Shown here one piece after another: positions 25,302 to 33,611 of a DNA stretch of 64,000 bases. Under the pieces are notes generated by a model, which saw nothing but the letters and a program-made list of their open reading frames with translations, had not been told where the DNA came from and ran no database searches. Position numbers and translations under genes: made by a program. This DNA comes from Thermoanaerobaculia bacterium (GTDB lineage Bacteria; Acidobacteriota; Thermoanaerobaculia; Multivoradales; JAHEKO01): assembly GCA_947259925.1 (NCBI GenBank), contig CAMYOG010000012.1, positions 62,990 to 126,989 of the forward strand. The letters run 5' to 3'. Position 1 is the first letter of the stretch. Every line of letters begins with the position of its first letter.

Positions 25302-26458
25302 GACGCTTCAGCTGTCTGTTGATCGTGGCGCTCCTCGCGCCGCCCGCTCTGGCGGCCGACCGGATCGTCGCGTTCGGTGACAGCATCACGCGCGGATTCG
25401 GCGATTCCGCGAACCCTGCCGGCTATCCGCCCAAGCTCCAGAAGATGCTCAAGAAGGCGGGCCTCGACGTTTCGGTCGAGAACTTCGGCCTCGACGGCGA
25501 GACCACCTTCGAAGGGCTTTCCCGTCTCGATGCCGCGCTCGCTGCCGGCGCCAGTCACCTGCTGCTGATGGAAGGGACGAATGACATCAACCTCGTGGTC
25601 GACGGCGAGGTGTCGATCGAGTCGATCGTCGCCAACCTCGAGACGATGGGCTCGAAAGCCCGCCAGAAGGGCATCGCCACCCTGATGGGGACCGTGCTCC
25701 CACGACCGCCGGGCTCGCGCAAGGACGCCAGCAACGCCCTCACCCGGGAGCTGAACTGGGATCTCTACGTCCTGACCGCCGAGAAGAAACGGCCGTTCGC
25801 GGATCTCTGGGCACGATTCAATCCCTTCGCCGACACCGACGTCTTCTCGACCCTCTACTCGCGCTCCGATGAGGACAAGATCGGCCATCCCAACAACGAC
25901 GGCTACAAGGTGATCGCCGAGCTGTTCGCGGACCAGATCCTGGGCGTGGATTCCCTGGCGCCGGTCCCGGGCCGGTTCGAGCCGTTCGTCACCGAGCTGG
26001 CCGGGCCGACCGAGCTGACCGCGAGCGTCTTCGAGTCGGCCGGTGGCTCTGGGATCAAGCTCAAGGAGACCTTTCTCGAGGTGAACGGCGAGGCGGTCGC
26101 GACCCCGATCGCCGCGCTGAGCAACCGCCGCCGCGCGAGTTTCAGCTACTCGCTCGGTGGCAAAGCGCTCGGCTGTCGCGTCGTCGTCGGCTTCAGTGGC
26201 CGCGACCAGGCCGAGCCGCCGAACGCCTTCGCTCAGCTGATCTGGGCCTACGACGTCGAGGGCCGCGAGCACGTCGCTCCGGACGTCAACGGCGATTGCA
26301 CCGTCGATACGATCGACCTCGACCTGTTCGCGCGTAGCTTCGGCGCCGAGTTCGGCGATCCGACCTACAACGTGCTGCTCGACTTCAACGCCGACGACAT
26401 CATCGACGGCCGCGATCTCGCCATCTTCGCCGCCCACTACGGGCGAAGCACGAGCTGA
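25298..26458 (+). CDS. Secreted SGNH/GDSL hydrolase with C-terminal dockerin-like domain
   Basis: A 386-residue exported esterase-type protein. Signal peptide VRRFSCLLIVALLAPPALA; SGNH block I IVAFGDSITRGFGD (nucleophile Ser); block III in LLLMEGTNDINLV; block V DKIGHPNNDGY with the catalytic Asp/His. A linker beta domain follows at about 225-325. The last 60 residues form a type I dockerin-like pair of calcium loops: DVNGDCTVDTIDLDLFA and DFNADDIIDGRDLAIFA. GTG 25298 overlaps the previous stop. Such domains outside clostridia usually mark secreted proteins rather than cellulosomes; no cohesin is in the window. Natural substrate unknown, possibly carbohydrate acetyl esters. Confidence 0.9.
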   Translation: MRRFSCLLIVALLAPPALAADRIVAFGDSITRGFGDSANPAGYPPKLQKMLKKAGLDVSVENFGLDGETTFEGLSRLDAALAAGASHLLLMEGTNDINLVVDGEVSIESIVANLETMGSKARQKGIATLMGTVLPRPPGSRKDASNALTRELNWDLYVLTAEKKRPFADLWARFNPFADTDVFSTLYSRSDEDKIGHPNNDGYKVIAELFADQILGVDSLAPVPGRFEPFVTELAGPTELTASVFESAGGSGIKLKETFLEVNGEAVATPIAALSNRRRASFSYSLGGKALGCRVVVGFSGRDQAEPPNAFAQLIWAYDVEGREHVAPDVNGDCTVDTIDLDLFARSFGAEFGDPTYNVLLDFNADDIIDGRDLAIFAAHYGRSTS

Positions 26459-26527
26459 GCCCTCTGCCCCCTCGAGGTGCAATCCCCGAAAAGAATGGCA
26501 CCTCCTCGGCACCTCCTTGAGGGAGCT

Positions 26528-26740
26528 TCAGCCGACTGCGTCGCCTGCAGCCCCGCCTGTTTCCCCCTCCCAGGGGAGGATGACTCGGAGCTGATGAGCG
26601 TCGAGAATTCCAGACGCCCGTGGTGTCAGAATGGGGAGCAGGTCATAGTCACACGACGTCGGGAGCGCCGCCCCGGCATCGGAGTACTCCACTACCTCGC
26701 GCAAGCGCCCATATCTGTCCGACTCCTGAATTCTCGGCAC
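26528..26740 (-). CDS. Possible small hypothetical protein or gene remnant
   Basis: A 70-codon minus-strand frame beginning GTG immediately after the stop of another short frame (TAGGTG). The translation (PRIQESDRYGRLREVVEYSD and so on) has a balanced composition, unlike Arg/Ala-rich shadow frames here. No ribosome-binding site or promoter is evident and no family is recognised. It may be a pseudogene remnant. Confidence 0.25.
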   Translation of the reverse strand: MPRIQESDRYGRLREVVEYSDAGAALPTSCDYDLLPILTPRASGILDAHQLRVILPWEGETGGAAGDAVG

Positions 26741-26852
26741 CTAGGCCTCGCCGCTGGGAAGGCCGATCTTCGCCTCACGCGTGACGCGTCGGACTCCCTC
26801 GTAGGTGAACTTGACCTCGTGCGCGTTGCCGTCGGGCGATCGCGCCCGCTGC

Positions 26853-26858
26853 TAGAGT
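26853..26858 (+). promoter_or_regulatory. Candidate -10 (TAGAGT) for the second SGNH gene
   Basis: TAGAGT ends 15 nt before the ATG at 26874, leaving a leader of about 8 nt with no Shine-Dalgarno match. Confidence 0.3.
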
Positions 26859-26873
26859 AGCGCGACCGAAGCT

Positions 26874-27914
26874 ATGAGGGGGACTGCATCGAAGGTCCTG
26901 CGGCGTCTCTTGCTCGTCGGGACATCCGCGCTGTTCGGCGTCCTGCTGGCGGAGATCGGAGTGCGGGCGATCGGTGCCGCGGCGCACCTCTACACGCAGC
27001 CGAGCTTCGAGTGGTCGCGGGGGCAGGACTACTGGCGGTATCGTCCCGGGTTCGAAGGCCGCGTCCACGGTCCTACTGAGGTACGGATCGGCGCTCTTGG
27101 CAACCGTGCCCATGGAAGCTCGGAAGATGAGGGGTCCTCCTCGATCACGGTGGCCGTGGTCGGTGACTCGGTTACGTTCGGACAGGGAGTCGGTGAAGAC
27201 GAGACCTTCGCTGCCGTAACCGAGCGAGCCCTGCGAGAACGGGGGCTGCCGGTCCGCGTCCTGAACTTCGGCGTCCAGGGCCACACCGTGGAGATGGAGA
27301 TCGCCCATCTCTCGGACCGGCTGACGGCAGTCGATCCCGAGGTCGTCGTGCTGGCGTTCATAACCGACGATCTCAATCCGAGACGGGGCCAGAGCCACGT
27401 CGATCGCTATGGCTACCTGACCAAAGAGGTCTTCGGTCCGCGAAGCTGGTGGGGCGATACGCTGCGGGCCGGACTGCGTCGATCTCATCTCGCCTTGCTG
27501 ACCAAGTCTGCCCTGCTCAACCTGCGGACGGCCGGGGAAGCTCCGGCTGCGGGAGCGTCGCCGGCGAACCGGCCCGCCGCGGTCGGAGAGGCGAATCGCG
27601 AGAAGCTTCTAAACCGCTTCCGCGCGTCGATGCACCGATTCGTGGAGCTCACCGACGGCGTCGGGCGGATCGTCATCTGTCTCGATACGCGTGAGACGGA
27701 GCTCAGTCGTCGGCTCCGCCAGACCATGGAGGACGAGTTTCCCGAGGTCGTCTACCTGGACGCGCCACCTCGGTTCGCCGGCTATACCAGGGACCAGATC
27801 CAGGTGCCGAAGGACGGACATCCGAACGCCGTCGCCCACGAGGTCTACGCCGAGTTCCTGGTCCCGAGCCTCACCGGCGTTCTCGCCAGCCCGGTGGCCC
27901 GGGAAGCCAGCTAG
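26874..27914 (+). CDS. Membrane-anchored SGNH/GDSL hydrolase-like protein
   Basis: A 346-residue protein with an N-terminal hydrophobic anchor (LLLVGTSALFGVLLAEIGVRA) and a periplasmic SGNH-type domain. Block I is VAVVGDSVTFGQGV with the nucleophile Ser; NFGVQGHTVEME fits block II; LAFITDDLNP stands where GxND is usual, so the block III Asn is replaced (Thr-Asp-Asp); block V is KDGHPNAVAHEVYAEFL with Asp and His. Similar proteins occur in polysaccharide O-acetylation/deacetylation loci. The Pro/Ala-rich loop near residue 225 is probably disordered. It converges with the pyrimidine phosphorylase gene 9 bp away. Confidence 0.82.
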   Translation: MRGTASKVLRRLLLVGTSALFGVLLAEIGVRAIGAAAHLYTQPSFEWSRGQDYWRYRPGFEGRVHGPTEVRIGALGNRAHGSSEDEGSSSITVAVVGDSVTFGQGVGEDETFAAVTERALRERGLPVRVLNFGVQGHTVEMEIAHLSDRLTAVDPEVVVLAFITDDLNPRRGQSHVDRYGYLTKEVFGPRSWWGDTLRAGLRRSHLALLTKSALLNLRTAGEAPAAGASPANRPAAVGEANREKLLNRFRASMHRFVELTDGVGRIVICLDTRETELSRRLRQTMEDEFPEVVYLDAPPRFAGYTRDQIQVPKDGHPNAVAHEVYAEFLVPSLTGVLASPVAREAS

Positions 27915-27923
27915 AGCCGCGCT

Positions 27924-29219
27924 TCAGGCGCTCGCTTCGACCCGCTCCCCGACCATCGCCGGCGGCTCGATCGGCTCGGGCCCGAGCTCGAAGCAGGCCC
28001 GCAGCCGCGCGGTCCAGGTGGGGTCTTCGACGCGCACGTAGGCGCGGGCGATCTCGTCGCCCGGTTCGAGCCGCTCGCCGAGCCGAGCCTCGTAGAGTAG
28101 CGAGACGCCCGGATCGATGGCGTCGCCGGGGTGGCTCCGGCCCGCGCCCGCCTCGACCATCAGGAATCCGAGCTCGCGACAGGCGACCCGCACGAGGTAG
28201 CCGGGGTCGCGCGCGGTGATGACCACCTCGTCCGGAGCCAGCTGCAGGCTCGAGTCGATCAGGGCGCCGGGGTCACCTTCCTGGGCCGCGACCCAGCGCT
28301 CGAAGCGCTCGCGCGCCCGTCCCGACGACACGGCCGCTTCCAGATCCTCTCGCGAGAGCGGCTTGCCCGCCAGCGAGCTGGCTTCCGCGGAGAGAGCGAA
28401 GACGACCTCCATCAACGGCGCCGGACCCGAGCCCTCGAGGCACTCGATCGATTCGCGCACCTCCGCCGCGTTGCCGACCCAACGTCCCAGCGGTTGGCTC
28501 ATGTCGGTCAGAAGCGCGGTGGTCGGACAGCCGAGGCCGACCGCGGCATCGACCATGGTCTGAGCCAGCTCGCGGGCGCGCTCGACGTCCTCGAACACCG
28601 CCCCGCCGCCGGTCTTGACGTCGAGCACCAGCCCTGCGGCGCCGGTCGCCAGCTTCTTGGACAGGATGCTGGCGGTGATCAGCGGCAGTGAGTTGACGGT
28701 CGCGGTCGCGTCCCGCAGGCCGTACAGTCGCTGATCCGCCGGCGCCACGCTCCCCGAAGCGATGCCGATCGCCATCCCCACCCGCTCCAGAAGGACGAGT
28801 GTGCGTGCCCGATCGAGGGTCAGATCGAGTCCCGGGATGATCTCCAGCTTATCGGCCGTTCCGCCGGTGTGCCCCAGCCCGCGGCCGGTCAGCATCGCCA
28901 CTGGAGATCCGCAGGCCGCGAGGATCGGTGTCAGGATCAGCGAGACCTTGTCACCCACGCCGCCGGTCGAGTGCTTGTCGCATAGGTGCGGCACGCTCTC
29001 TTCCAGATGCCACCGCTCGCCCGACTCGAGCATCGATCGCGTGAGCTCGCGGGTCTCGGAGGCGTCGAGTCCCTGAATCACCGCGGCCATCAGGAAGGCC
29101 GCCAGCTGACCGTCGGTCCAGCTGCCGTCGGATGCGCCCTGTACCACCGAGTCGATCTGGTCGGCGGTCAGCCTCCTGCCGTCCCGCTTCGCCGCCAGAA
29201 TCTGGTAGGGACTTGTCAT
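27924..29219 (-). CDS. deoA: Thymidine/pyrimidine-nucleoside phosphorylase
   Basis: Phosphorolyses thymidine or other pyrimidine nucleosides in salvage. The 431-residue protein shows the family signature SGERWHLEE region, DKHSTGGVGDKVSLILTPI (phosphate and substrate loop), MLTGRGLGHTGGTADKLE and LVLDVKTGGGAVF. Length is nearer to the broad-specificity pyrimidine-nucleoside phosphorylase (pdp) than to E. coli DeoA, so substrate range is uncertain. A TAACCT box lies 10 nt before the ATG. An N-terminal helical domain precedes the alpha/beta phosphate-binding domain, as expected. Confidence 0.93.
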   Translation of the reverse strand: MTSPYQILAAKRDGRRLTADQIDSVVQGASDGSWTDGQLAAFLMAAVIQGLDASETRELTRSMLESGERWHLEESVPHLCDKHSTGGVGDKVSLILTPILAACGSPVAMLTGRGLGHTGGTADKLEIIPGLDLTLDRARTLVLLERVGMAIGIASGSVAPADQRLYGLRDATATVNSLPLITASILSKKLATGAAGLVLDVKTGGGAVFEDVERARELAQTMVDAAVGLGCPTTALLTDMSQPLGRWVGNAAEVRESIECLEGSGPAPLMEVVFALSAEASSLAGKPLSREDLEAAVSSGRARERFERWVAAQEGDPGALIDSSLQLAPDEVVITARDPGYLVRVACRELGFLMVEAGAGRSHPGDAIDPGVSLLYEARLGERLEPGDEIARAYVRVEDPTWTARLRACFELGPEPIEPPAMVGERVEASA

Positions 29220-29262
29220 CGCCGGTTCCAGGTTACCCGACGACCGGCGGCCGTGGCGGCGC

Positions 29263-30003
29263 TCAGGCCTCGTCGGCGGCAGCTTGCAGCTCGGTCAGGC
29301 GTTCGCTCGCGCCCTCCGAGTACGAGGAGAACGGAAAGTCGTCGACCAGTCGCTGGTAGATGTCGATCGCTTCGGCGTCGCGCCCGAGCGACTCCAGAGT
29401 CGAGCCGAGCTGATACAGCAAGACCTCCTCCGGAAGCTCGGACCGCCCTCCTGCGAGCTCGGCCCGCAGCTCGTCGACCAGCTCTTCGCCTCGCCCGAGG
29501 GCGGTGTCGACCGCCATCAGGTTGAGCCGCACCTCGAGAGCCAGTAGGTGTCCCTTCTGGCGCTCGATGAACCGCTGCCAGTGATCCCGAGCCGCTTCCA
29601 GGTCGCCGTTCGCGGCGGCGATCGAGCCGAGATACGCGCCCGCGATGTCACCGGCGTCGGTGGCGCCGAACTCGTCCGCGACCTCCAGAAAGAGCTCCTT
29701 GGCGCGGGCTGTGCGGCTGGCCTCGTCAGCGAAGGTCGGCGCGACCGGGTCCTCGGGACGCGGGCTCTCGGCGTCGATCCCGGCGCTGTACGCTGAAAGG
29801 GCTCGCGCCAGCGCGTCGCTCCCCTTGGCGGCTCGACTCTCGGAGAACGCCCGGTAGCCGGCCGCGGCCAGCGCCAGCACGATCAGGCCGACGATCCCCA
29901 GCAGGATCGCCTTGCCGTGGGCATTGACGAAGCCGATGAACCCACCGATGGTCTCGAGGACCTCGTCGCGTTTGATGTCTTGCCTTCTCAGTCGTGAGCT
30001 CAT
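29263..30003 (-). CDS. Membrane-anchored TPR protein (YfgM-like)
   Basis: A 246-residue bitopic protein: short cytosolic N-terminus (SSRLRRQDIKRDEV), one transmembrane helix at about 34-55 (AILLGIVGLIVLALAAAGY), and a periplasmic helical-repeat domain with recognisable TPRs such as AGAYLGSIAAANGDLEAA and LYQLGSTLESLGRDAEAIDIY. This is the architecture of the YfgM/CpoB-like ancillary SecYEG family (PF09976-like). AGGA lies 6 nt before ATG 30003. It sits 38 bp downstream of tRNA-Arg and may be read from the same promoter. Confidence 0.85.
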   Translation of the reverse strand: MSSRLRRQDIKRDEVLETIGGFIGFVNAHGKAILLGIVGLIVLALAAAGYRAFSESRAAKGSDALARALSAYSAGIDAESPRPEDPVAPTFADEASRTARAKELFLEVADEFGATDAGDIAGAYLGSIAAANGDLEAARDHWQRFIERQKGHLLALEVRLNLMAVDTALGRGEELVDELRAELAGGRSELPEEVLLYQLGSTLESLGRDAEAIDIYQRLVDDFPFSSYSEGASERLTELQAAADEA

Positions 30004-30041
30004 GATGTTCCTGATGTCACTTCGGCGAACGTCGCTTTTCG

Positions 30042-30118
30042 TGGTGCGGCTGGGAGGACTCGAACCCCCGACCTAAAGCTTAGGAAGCTCCCGCTCTATC
30101 CACCTGAGCTACAGCCGC
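30042..30118 (-). tRNA. tRNA-Arg(CCT)
   Basis: Minus-strand cloverleaf of 77 nt including an encoded CCA. Acceptor GCGGCTG pairs with CAGCCGC; D-stem GCTC/GAGC; anticodon stem GGAGC/GCTTT with two G-U pairs around loop TTCCTAA, so the anticodon is CCT (reads AGG); T-stem GGGGG/CCTCC with loop TTCGAGT; discriminator A. Confidence 0.96.
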
Positions 30119-30131
30119 ATCGCAACGGCAG

Positions 30132-30137
30132 ATTATA
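30132..30137 (-). promoter_or_regulatory. -10 box (TATAAT) of the tRNA-Arg gene
   Basis: A consensus TATAAT on the minus strand ends 13 nt before the tRNA 5' end, placing the transcription start about 6 nt upstream of the mature tRNA. No good -35 is seen. Confidence 0.6.
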
Positions 30138-30180
30138 CGTGTAGGCGCGGTGCCCGGGGTGGGGCGCCGCGCCCTGGAAT

Positions 30181-30696
30181 TCAGTATCGGATCAGTGATT
30201 CGACCTCGTAGCCGGCGAGCCTCTCTCCACCCTCGAGAAAGGTCAGCTCGATGATGAACCCGAAGCCGACGACTTTGCCGCCGACCGCCTCGACCATCTT
30301 CGCGGTCGCCTGGGCGGTGCCGCCGGTGGCGATCAGATCGTCGACGATCAGGACTTTCTCGCCCTCGCTGATGCCGTCGTCGTGCATCTCGAGGGTGTCG
30401 GTGCCGTACTCGAGATCGTAGCTCTCGGTGATCACGTCGGAAGGCAGCTTGCCCGGCTTGCGTACCGGCACGAAGCCGGCATTCAGGTTGTAGGCCAGGG
30501 TCGGCCCGAACAAGAACCCGCGCGACTCCATTCCCACGACCTTGTCGACGTGCTCGGCGATGAACCGCTCGGCGAACCGATCGATCGTAGTCCGCAGCGC
30601 CCAGGGATCGCGCAGCAGGGTCGTGATGTCGTAGAACAGGATCCCCGGCTTGGGGTAGTCGGGTATCTCGCGAATGTGTCGCTTCAGGTCATCCAT
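30181..30696 (-). CDS. apt: Adenine phosphoribosyltransferase
   Basis: Purine salvage: adenine plus PRPP gives AMP. The 171-residue protein has the usual start [33 protein letters not shown] and the PRPP-binding motif [16 protein letters not shown]. It is the last gene of the long bamA-to-apt run, overlapping the DedA-family gene by eight bases. Confidence 0.97.
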   Translation of the reverse strand: MDDLKRHIREIPDYPKPGILFYDITTLLRDPWALRTTIDRFAERFIAEHVDKVVGMESRGFLFGPTLAYNLNAGFVPVRKPGKLPSDVITESYDLEYGTDTLEMHDDGISEGEKVLIVDDLIATGGTAQATAKMVEAVGGKVVGFGFIIELTFLEGGERLAGYEVESLIRY

Positions 30697-31336
30697 GCGT
30701 TTCCCCGGTCGTCTCCTCGGGCCTGGAACCGATTCTGCCGAACCCCCGGCCGACCACGTAGAAGCCGCCGATCAGCAGAATAACAAAGGCGATCGACAGC
30801 CATCCGAGGTGCTTGTCGATGAGCTGCTTGGCGGATTCGCCGAAGATGTTGATCAGCGCCGCGACCGCGAAGAAGCGCAGACTCCGAGCGACGATCGAGG
30901 CGAGCACGAAGATCTTGAAGTTGATCGCGAAGACGCCACCAGAGATGGTGAACAGCTTGTACGGCAGGGGGGTCAGCCCGGCGATGCCGGTGGCCCAGGC
31001 GTTGTAGCGATCGTACAGATTCTCTACCGCCTCGATCTTCTTGCGACTGAAGAGGCGCCGGAGCACCGGGCGGCCGCCGTAGAAGCCGATGCCGTAGCCG
31101 AGCATGCCGCCGAGCACGGAGGCGACCGCACAGACCGTGGCGAACCAGTATGCCCGACTCGGATCGCCGAGACAGAGGGCGATCAGGAGCACATCAGGCG
31201 GAATCGGGAAGAAGCTGCTCTCGGCGAAGGCGATCGCGAACAGCGCCCAGCCTCCGTACGGGGTCGCGGCAAACGCCTCCACCCAGTGCAGCATGTCGGT
31301 CATCAGCTGGTGGAACCGCTCGTACAGGCCGCTCAT
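30689..31336 (-). CDS. DedA/YqaA family membrane protein (VTT domain)
   Basis: A 215-residue polytopic protein. [20 protein letters not shown] is the conserved re-entrant segment with the acidic Glu and [25 protein letters not shown] follows, and [20 protein letters not shown] with its Pro/Lys is typical of the YqaA subgroup. DedA-family proteins act in lipid-carrier or phospholipid translocation at the inner membrane; the substrate here is unknown. Starts in an ATGA overlap with pcm. Confidence 0.9.
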   Translation of the reverse strand: MSGLYERFHQLMTDMLHWVEAFAATPYGGWALFAIAFAESSFFPIPPDVLLIALCLGDPSRAYWFATVCAVASVLGGMLGYGIGFYGGRPVLRRLFSRKKIEAVENLYDRYNAWATGIAGLTPLPYKLFTISGGVFAINFKIFVLASIVARSLRFFAVAALINIFGESAKQLIDKHLGWLSIAFVILLIGGFYVVGRGFGRIGSRPEETTGETHG

Positions 31337-31986
31337 GGCGTCTCTTCCACCCAGCCGTGCCGACCGGTGAGCGGCACGAAGCTGACCGCTTCGCGTTCCT
31401 CACGGCGCACTCCATGTCGGAGCTTCCGATAGACCACCAGGCGCTGTCCTTCGCGGTCGCCCTCCGGGACCACCATGCGACCACCGGTCGTCAGCTGCTC
31501 GAGCAAGGGCGGCGGCGCCTTGGGCGCCCCCGCTGTGACCAGGATGCGGTCGAACGGCGCCCGATCGCTCCAGCCGATCGAGCCGTCGAACGATTGGATC
31601 TTGACGTTGTCCACCCCCAGCTGCCGGAGCCGGCGAATCGCCTGCCGCGCCAGCTCCGCGACCTGCTCGAGGCTGTAGACCCACTGGGCCAGCCGGGCGA
31701 GAATCGCCGTCTGGTACCCGGAGCCGGTGCCGATCTCGAGCACCGAGTGCGCCGGGTCGAGCCGTAGCAGCTCGGTCATCCGCGCTACCGCCCAGGGCTG
31801 CGAGATCGTCTGGTCGCTGCCGATCGGCAGAGCGAAGTCCTCGTACGCCTGCCGGCGGAGATGGTCACCCACGAACAGCTCGCGCGGTACCTCCTCCATC
31901 GCCCGCAGGACCGCCTGATCCCGAATCCCCTTCTCACCCAGCTTCCGCACCATCGTCTTTCTGAGATAGCTGAAGTCTTCGCTCAC
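31333..31986 (-). CDS. pcm: Protein-L-isoaspartate O-methyltransferase
   Basis: Repairs isoaspartyl damage in proteins by SAM-dependent methylation. The 217-residue protein contains AYEDFALPIGSDQTISQP, motif I VLEIGTGSGYQTAILARL and FDRILVTAGAP. GTG 31986 overlaps the surE stop as GTGA; the long open frame upstream is a shadow of surE. The surE-pcm pair is classical in stationary-phase survival loci. Confidence 0.95.
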   Translation of the reverse strand: MSEDFSYLRKTMVRKLGEKGIRDQAVLRAMEEVPRELFVGDHLRRQAYEDFALPIGSDQTISQPWAVARMTELLRLDPAHSVLEIGTGSGYQTAILARLAQWVYSLEQVAELARQAIRRLRQLGVDNVKIQSFDGSIGWSDRAPFDRILVTAGAPKAPPPLLEQLTTGGRMVVPEGDREGQRLVVYRKLRHGVRREEREAVSFVPLTGRHGWVEETP

Positions 31987-32744
31987 GTGGTGTCCGCCAG
32001 ACCGCGCAGCTTGTCGGTCAGCCAGTCGTAGGACTCGAGCCCCCGGTAGTCGGTCAGGTCGAGATGAAGCGGCGTGATCGAGACCCGGCCCTCGCCGATC
32101 GCGTGGATGTCGGTCCCATCTTCGGCGGTCCACTCCGGCGTTCCGGCCAGCCAGAAGTAACGGCGACCGCGTGGATCCCGCTTCTCCACCACCGACTGAC
32201 TGTAGGTCCGTCGGCCGAGCTTGGTGAGGCTGACGCCCGAGATCGGTGCCGAGGGGATATTGATGTTCAACAGCAGGTCGGGCGGCAGCTTCGCTTCGAG
32301 GAGCTTCTGGACGACCGTGTGGGCCACGCGCGCCGCCGGCTCGAACGAGAAATGCTCGCTCACCTCCTGGGAGAGCGCCACCGACGGTACCCCCAAGAGG
32401 GTCGCTTCGAACGTCGCGCTGACCGTGCCCGAGTAGGTGACGTCCTCTCCCAGATTGCATCCGAAGTTGATCCCCGAGACCACCAGGTCGGGGGGGTTGT
32501 CCTTCAGCAACCAGGCGATCGCCAGGTTGACGCAGTCGGTCGGCGTCCCGTCGACGGAATACGTACGCTCCTCGAGCTGGCGGATGCGCAGCGGACGGTG
32601 CAGCGTCAGCGAGTGGCCGGAGGCGCTCTGCTCCCGGTCGGGGGCGACCACCGTCACCTCACCGAGCGGCTCGAGCGCCTCGGCCAGGAGCTTGATGCCC
32701 TCGGAGAAGACGCCGTCGTCGTTGGTGACCAGAATGCGGGTCAT
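31983..32744 (-). CDS. surE: 5'/3'-nucleotidase SurE
   Basis: Metal-dependent nucleoside-monophosphate phosphatase of 253 residues. Signature MTRILVTNDDGVFSEGIKLL carries the metal-binding Asp pair, followed by APDREQSASGHSLT and VVSGINFGCNLGEDVTYSGT. Located between mtnP (6-bp gap) and pcm. Confidence 0.96.
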   Translation of the reverse strand: MTRILVTNDDGVFSEGIKLLAEALEPLGEVTVVAPDREQSASGHSLTLHRPLRIRQLEERTYSVDGTPTDCVNLAIAWLLKDNPPDLVVSGINFGCNLGEDVTYSGTVSATFEATLLGVPSVALSQEVSEHFSFEPAARVAHTVVQKLLEAKLPPDLLLNINIPSAPISGVSLTKLGRRTYSQSVVEKRDPRGRRYFWLAGTPEWTAEDGTDIHAIGEGRVSITPLHLDLTDYRGLESYDWLTDKLRGLADTT

Positions 32745-32750
32745 CGGATC

Positions 32751-33611
32751 TCAGAGGTAGCGACCGACGATCGGCTCCAGAGCCGCACGGGTCTCGTCCG
32801 GAACCAGCTTGGGGTCGGACAGGATCGAATGCCGGAGGATTCCCTGGTAGGGGCTCGGGACCCCCTCTGGTATCCGGCTGACGGTCTCGCGGATCGCCTC
32901 CTTGGCGGTGTCGACGTTCGCTTGGAGTACCTCCAGGACCGCGGTCGTACTGACTTCCTCCTCCTCGTCGTGCCAGCAGTCGTAGTCGGTGACCATCGCC
33001 AGCGTGGCGTAGCTCATCTCGGCTTCGCGCGCCAGCTTCGCTTCCTGCAGATTGGTCATGCCGATGACGTCGAAGCCGCTCGATCGGTAGGCCTCGGACT
33101 CGGCGCGGGTCGAAAAGACCGGGCCCTCCATGCAGACGTAGGTGCCGCCGCGATGGACCCGCGCGCCGGCCCGCTCGGCGCCGTCGGCGAGCCAGCCGGA
33201 GAGCTCGGGACAGACCGGATCGCCGAAGCTGATGTGGGCGACCAGGCCGTTGCCGAAGAAGGTATCGGCGCGATGGCGCGTGCGATCGTAGAACTGGTCC
33301 GGTACCAGGATGTCCTTCGGTGCGTACTCGATCTTGAGCGAGCCGACCGCCGACACCGAGATGATCCTCTCCACGCCCAGGACCTTGAGCCCGTAGAGGT
33401 TCGCTCGGTAGTTGAGCTCCGACGGCATGAGCCGATGTCCGCGCGCGTGACGCGGCAGGAACGCCACTCGCCGCCCCTCGAGCTCACCGATGATGTAAGC
33501 GTCGGACGGCTCGCCGAACGGGGTCTCGATCCGCCGCTCCTCCAGCACCTCGAGCCGCTCCATCTCGTAGAGCCCGCTGCCTCCGATGACTCCGATCTCG
33601 ACTTCACCCAT
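32751..33611 (-). CDS. mtnP: S-methyl-5'-thioadenosine phosphorylase
   Basis: Methionine-salvage enzyme cleaving methylthioadenosine. The 286-residue purine-phosphorylase-fold protein has IGVIGGSGLYEMERL, ETPFGEPSDAYIIGEL, VAFLPRHARGHRLMPSELNYRAN and GGTYVCMEGPVFSTRAES, matching MtnP rather than PNP; C-terminal DYDCWHDEEEEVST is also characteristic. Some close relatives prefer inosine or methylthioinosine. ATG 33611 overlaps the upstream oxidoreductase end by eight bases. Confidence 0.94.
   Translation of the reverse strand: MGEVEIGVIGGSGLYEMERLEVLEERRIETPFGEPSDAYIIGELEGRRVAFLPRHARGHRLMPSELNYRANLYGLKVLGVERIISVSAVGSLKIEYAPKDILVPDQFYDRTRHRADTFFGNGLVAHISFGDPVCPELSGWLADGAERAGARVHRGGTYVCMEGPVFSTRAESEAYRSSGFDVIGMTNLQEAKLAREAEMSYATLAMVTDYDCWHDEEEEVSTTAVLEVLQANVDTAKEAIRETVSRIPEGVPSPYQGILRHSILSDPKLVPDETRAALEPIVGRYL

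Larger units (their letters stand above)
26459..26873. other. Intergenic stretch of 415 bp with only fragmentary small ORFs
   Basis: The largest non-coding gap in the window. Near its left end GAGGTGC (26474-26480) and GCACCTC (26498-26504) form an inverted repeat with a 17-nt loop and no T-tract. The minus strand carries two consecutive short open frames: about 36 codons without a start codon ending in a TAG at 26741-26743, reading HEVKFTYEGVRRVTREAKI, then a 70-codon frame (26528-26740) starting GTG right after that stop. They look like a decayed or horizontally acquired cassette more than like random GC-rich frames, but I cannot name them. Confidence 0.5.

Noticed and set aside
25298-26458. 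Cellulosome component
   Set aside because: A dockerin-like domain alone is not enough; no cohesin, scaffoldin or cellulase gene is in the window.
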